From: Thermoanaerobacterium sp.
GTDB lineage: Bacteria > Bacillota > Thermoanaerobacteria > Thermoanaerobacterales > Thermoanaerobacteraceae
Assembly: GCA_029960905.1 (NCBI GenBank)
Contig: JASBVU010000080.1
Span: forward strand, 1 to 7,797
Length of the DNA stretch: 7,797 nucleotides
Direction of reading: 5' to 3'
Of the stretch, positions 6,263 to 7,797 are shown piece by piece. Each line of letters begins with the position of its first letter. The stretch's first letter is position 1. Both the position numbers and the translations under genes were made by a program. Under the pieces are notes generated by a model that saw only the letters and a list, made by a program, of their open reading frames with translations, was not told the origin of the DNA and made no database searches.

Positions 6263-6278
6263 AAGGGGAGGAGTTTTT

Positions 6279-7268
6279 ATGAAAAAGTCTATCTTTGTTT
6301 TGGCAGCTTTTTTTATAATATCTTTTGCCATATCTGGATGCCAAAGCAAGACAACATCCACTGGTAGCACGGGAAAAATGATAACAATCGGCATCACTCA
6401 GATTGTTGAGCATCCAGCGCTTGATAGCGCCAGAGAAGGTTTTATAAAAGCTTTAAAAGACAATGGTTACGAAGAAGGGAAGAATGTCACCTATATCAAG
6501 GAAAATGCTCAAGGTGACATGTCGACGGCTGAGACAATAGCTAAAAAGTTTGTGGATAAAAATGTCGATTTGATTTTTTCTATAGCGACACCTACTACAC
6601 AAGCAGTTAAAAAAGCCACTTCTACTATTCCAATCGTATTTACTGCTGTTACAGATCCCGTCGCTGCTGGGCTTGTAAAATCATTGGATAACCCGGGTGG
6701 TAATGTGACAGGTACTTCCGATATGGAGCCTATAAATGATCAGTTAAAATTAATAAAGGACTTAGTTCCAGATGCTAAAAGGATAGGGATAATATACAAT
6801 GCAGGTGAGGTTAATTCCACAGTTCAGGTAAAGATTGCGAAAGACGATGCATCAAAATTAGGTTTCAGCGTAAAAGAGGCTACTGTATCAAATAGCAGCG
6901 AAGTCAGTCAGGCGGCACAGTCTTTAGTTGGGAAAGTGGATGCTATATGGCTTCCGACAGATAACACAGTTGCTTCTTCTGTTGCAGCCATAATAAAGGT
7001 TACCAATTCAGCGAAAATACCTGTAATAGCTGCAGAAAAGGGAATGGTTGAGGGAGGTTCATTAGCAACACTTGGCATAAGTTACAGCGACTTAGGTTAT
7101 CAGGCAGGTTTGATGGCTATTAAGATTTTAAAAGGTGAAAAGCCTGCTAACATAAAAGTGGAAACTGCTAAAAATCTACAGCTTATAATTAACCAAAAAG
7201 AAGCAGATGCTATTGGTTTTAAAATACCAGATTCTATTATGAAGAAAGCACAAGAGGTCATCAAATAA
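6279..7268 (+). CDS. ABC transporter substrate-binding lipoprotein, TrpX-like (PF04392-type)
   Basis: A 329-residue extracellular lipoprotein receptor. The signal has Lys2-Lys3, a hydrophobic core (about 5-17) and the lipobox ISGC with Cys21, then a Ser/Thr/Gly linker. The mature part fits the ABC_sub_bind family (COG2984 type): ITQIVEHPALD (39-49), IATPTTQAV (102-110), PIVFTAVTDPVAAGLV (118-133), NVTGTSDM (142-149), LPTDNTVASS (225-234) and LGISYSDLGYQAG (265-277). Members of this family in Streptococcus are assigned to tryptophan import (TrpX), but others likely bind different ligands, so I give no gene symbol. ATG 6279 has AAGGGGAGGAG at 6263-6273. A matching permease gene follows after 26 bases. 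It is unrelated in family to LivK, which is divergently transcribed from the same control region. Confidence 0.93.
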   Translation: MKKSIFVLAAFFIISFAISGCQSKTTSTGSTGKMITIGITQIVEHPALDSAREGFIKALKDNGYEEGKNVTYIKENAQGDMSTAETIAKKFVDKNVDLIFSIATPTTQAVKKATSTIPIVFTAVTDPVAAGLVKSLDNPGGNVTGTSDMEPINDQLKLIKDLVPDAKRIGIIYNAGEVNSTVQVKIAKDDASKLGFSVKEATVSNSSEVSQAAQSLVGKVDAIWLPTDNTVASSVAAIIKVTNSAKIPVIAAEKGMVEGGSLATLGISYSDLGYQAGLMAIKILKGEKPANIKVETAKNLQLIINQKEADAIGFKIPDSIMKKAQEVIK

Positions 7269-7294
7269 ATAGATATAAATTGGAGGTTTATACA

Positions 7295-7797
7295 ATGTCT
7301 TTTGCCATTTCTACATTAGAGCAGGGACTTGTCTACGGCATAATGGCACTTGGTGTCTATATATCTTTTAAGATAATAAATTTTGCTGATTTGACTGTAG
7401 AGGGCAGCTTCACTTTAGGAGCTGCCGTCACAGCAAAACTCATAACAAGCGGTGCAAACCCTGTTTTTTCTATTTTTATTTCCATCATTGCTGGGGGATT
7501 AGCCGGCTTAATCACAGGATTTTTGAATACAAAACTTAAAATTACAGAGTTATTAGCAGGAATACTTACAATGACTGCTCTTTATTCGATAAACTTGCGT
7601 ATAATGGGAAAATCAAACATACCTATGCTTAGCAATAAATCCATATTTGATTACTTTGATTTTGCAGGAAGTTACAAGAACATACTATTTTTTGGACTTA
7701 TAGTCATTTTTATATTGCTTTTGACAAATTATTTTTTGCAGACGCGGACGGGATTTGCGTTAAGAGCTACAGGAAACAACCAGCAGATGGTTCGCAG
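7295..7797 (+). CDS. ABC transporter permease, TrpY-like (partial, cut at window end)
   Basis: The frame is open from ATG 7295 to the window edge: 167 complete codons of a family usually near 290-300 residues. It is a BPD_transp_2 (COG4120-like) permease with hydrophobic segments at roughly 10-30, 56-77, 83-103 and 128-148. Hallmarks are INFADLTVEGSFTLGAAV (28-45), KLKITELLAGILTM (80-93) and the ATPase-coupling loop TRTGFALRATGNN (150-162). It should move the ligand captured by the upstream TrpX-like lipoprotein. Ribosome binding site GGAGG (7282-7286) is eight bases before the ATG, and the gene is 26 bases after the receptor gene with no terminator between, so they are co-transcribed. The family normally has an ATPase gene (TrpZ-like) next, which is outside the window. 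Confidence 0.93.
   Translation, partial: MSFAISTLEQGLVYGIMALGVYISFKIINFADLTVEGSFTLGAAVTAKLITSGANPVFSIFISIIAGGLAGLITGFLNTKLKITELLAGILTMTALYSINLRIMGKSNIPMLSNKSIFDYFDFAGSYKNILFFGLIVIFILLLTNYFLQTRTGFALRATGNNQQMVR

Larger units (their letters stand above)
5949..6278. other. Divergent control region between livK and the TrpX-type gene
   Basis: This 330-bp stretch, very AT-rich, has no convincing gene. It contains the 5' leaders and outward promoters of both ABC importers, a perfect 22-bp tandem duplication (in the liv leader), a CodY-like 15-mer, a 12-bp direct repeat 30 bp apart and a stem-loop before the plus-strand gene. No complete known riboswitch or T-box architecture is visible. Confidence 0.85.

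Noticed and set aside
6186..6278. T-box riboswitch before the TrpX-like gene, suggested by UGGUAGCACGG
   Set aside because: The core is UGGUAGC rather than UGGNACC, no Stem I or specifier loop is visible in the AT-rich DNA upstream, and the predicted leader is only about 93 bases. No terminator follows.
6168..6413. Minus-strand open frames over the start of the TrpX-like gene and its leader
   Set aside because: They run antisense to a well-supported gene, have no good ribosome binding site and read as low-information peptides resembling no family.

Overview
The window looks like a chromosomal segment of a low-GC, Gram-positive, anaerobic Firmicute, probably a Thermoanaerobacterium/Thermoanaerobacter-type clostridium. 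That placement is an inference. It rests on the AT-rich intergenic DNA, strong GGAGG-type ribosome binding sites, GTG/TTG start codons, lipoprotein-type (lipobox) solute-binding proteins and the protein style; no marker gene is present.

Layout. (1) Positions 1-1258, plus strand: the last 19 codons of a probable upstream gene overlap the start of an AT-rich major-facilitator transporter. (2) Positions 1305-1333: a strong hairpin terminator between the convergent transporter and liv genes. (3) Positions 1332-5948, minus strand: a complete branched-chain/hydrophobic amino-acid ABC importer in the order livK (lipoprotein receptor), livH and livM (permeases), livG and livF (ATPases). livH to livF are tightly packed or overlapping. 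livK is set apart from livH by an intercistronic hairpin that may lower downstream expression relative to the receptor. (4) Positions 5949-6278: a 330-bp AT-rich divergent control region. It holds a good sigma-A-type promoter for each side, a 22-bp perfect tandem duplication in the liv leader, a weak CodY-like site, a 12-bp direct repeat and a leader hairpin that abuts the next gene's ribosome binding site. (5) Positions 6279-7797, plus strand: a second ABC importer of the TrpX/TrpY type (PF04392-like lipoprotein receptor plus COG4120-like permease). It is cut by the window edge, and its ATPase is expected just beyond.

Working together. The liv operon should import leucine/isoleucine/valine or related amino acids. 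LivK captures substrate outside the membrane, LivHM form the channel and LivGF hydrolyse ATP. The divergent TrpXY-type system probably imports an aromatic amino acid or another small ligand. Sharing one control region suggests, but does not show, joint regulation by nutrient status. The multidrug/export-type MFS gene is compositionally different and seems to belong to a separate transcription unit that enters from the left.

I found no clearly new biological system. The genes are well-known families. The less ordinary material is the structured DNA in the divergent control region and the intercistronic hairpin.
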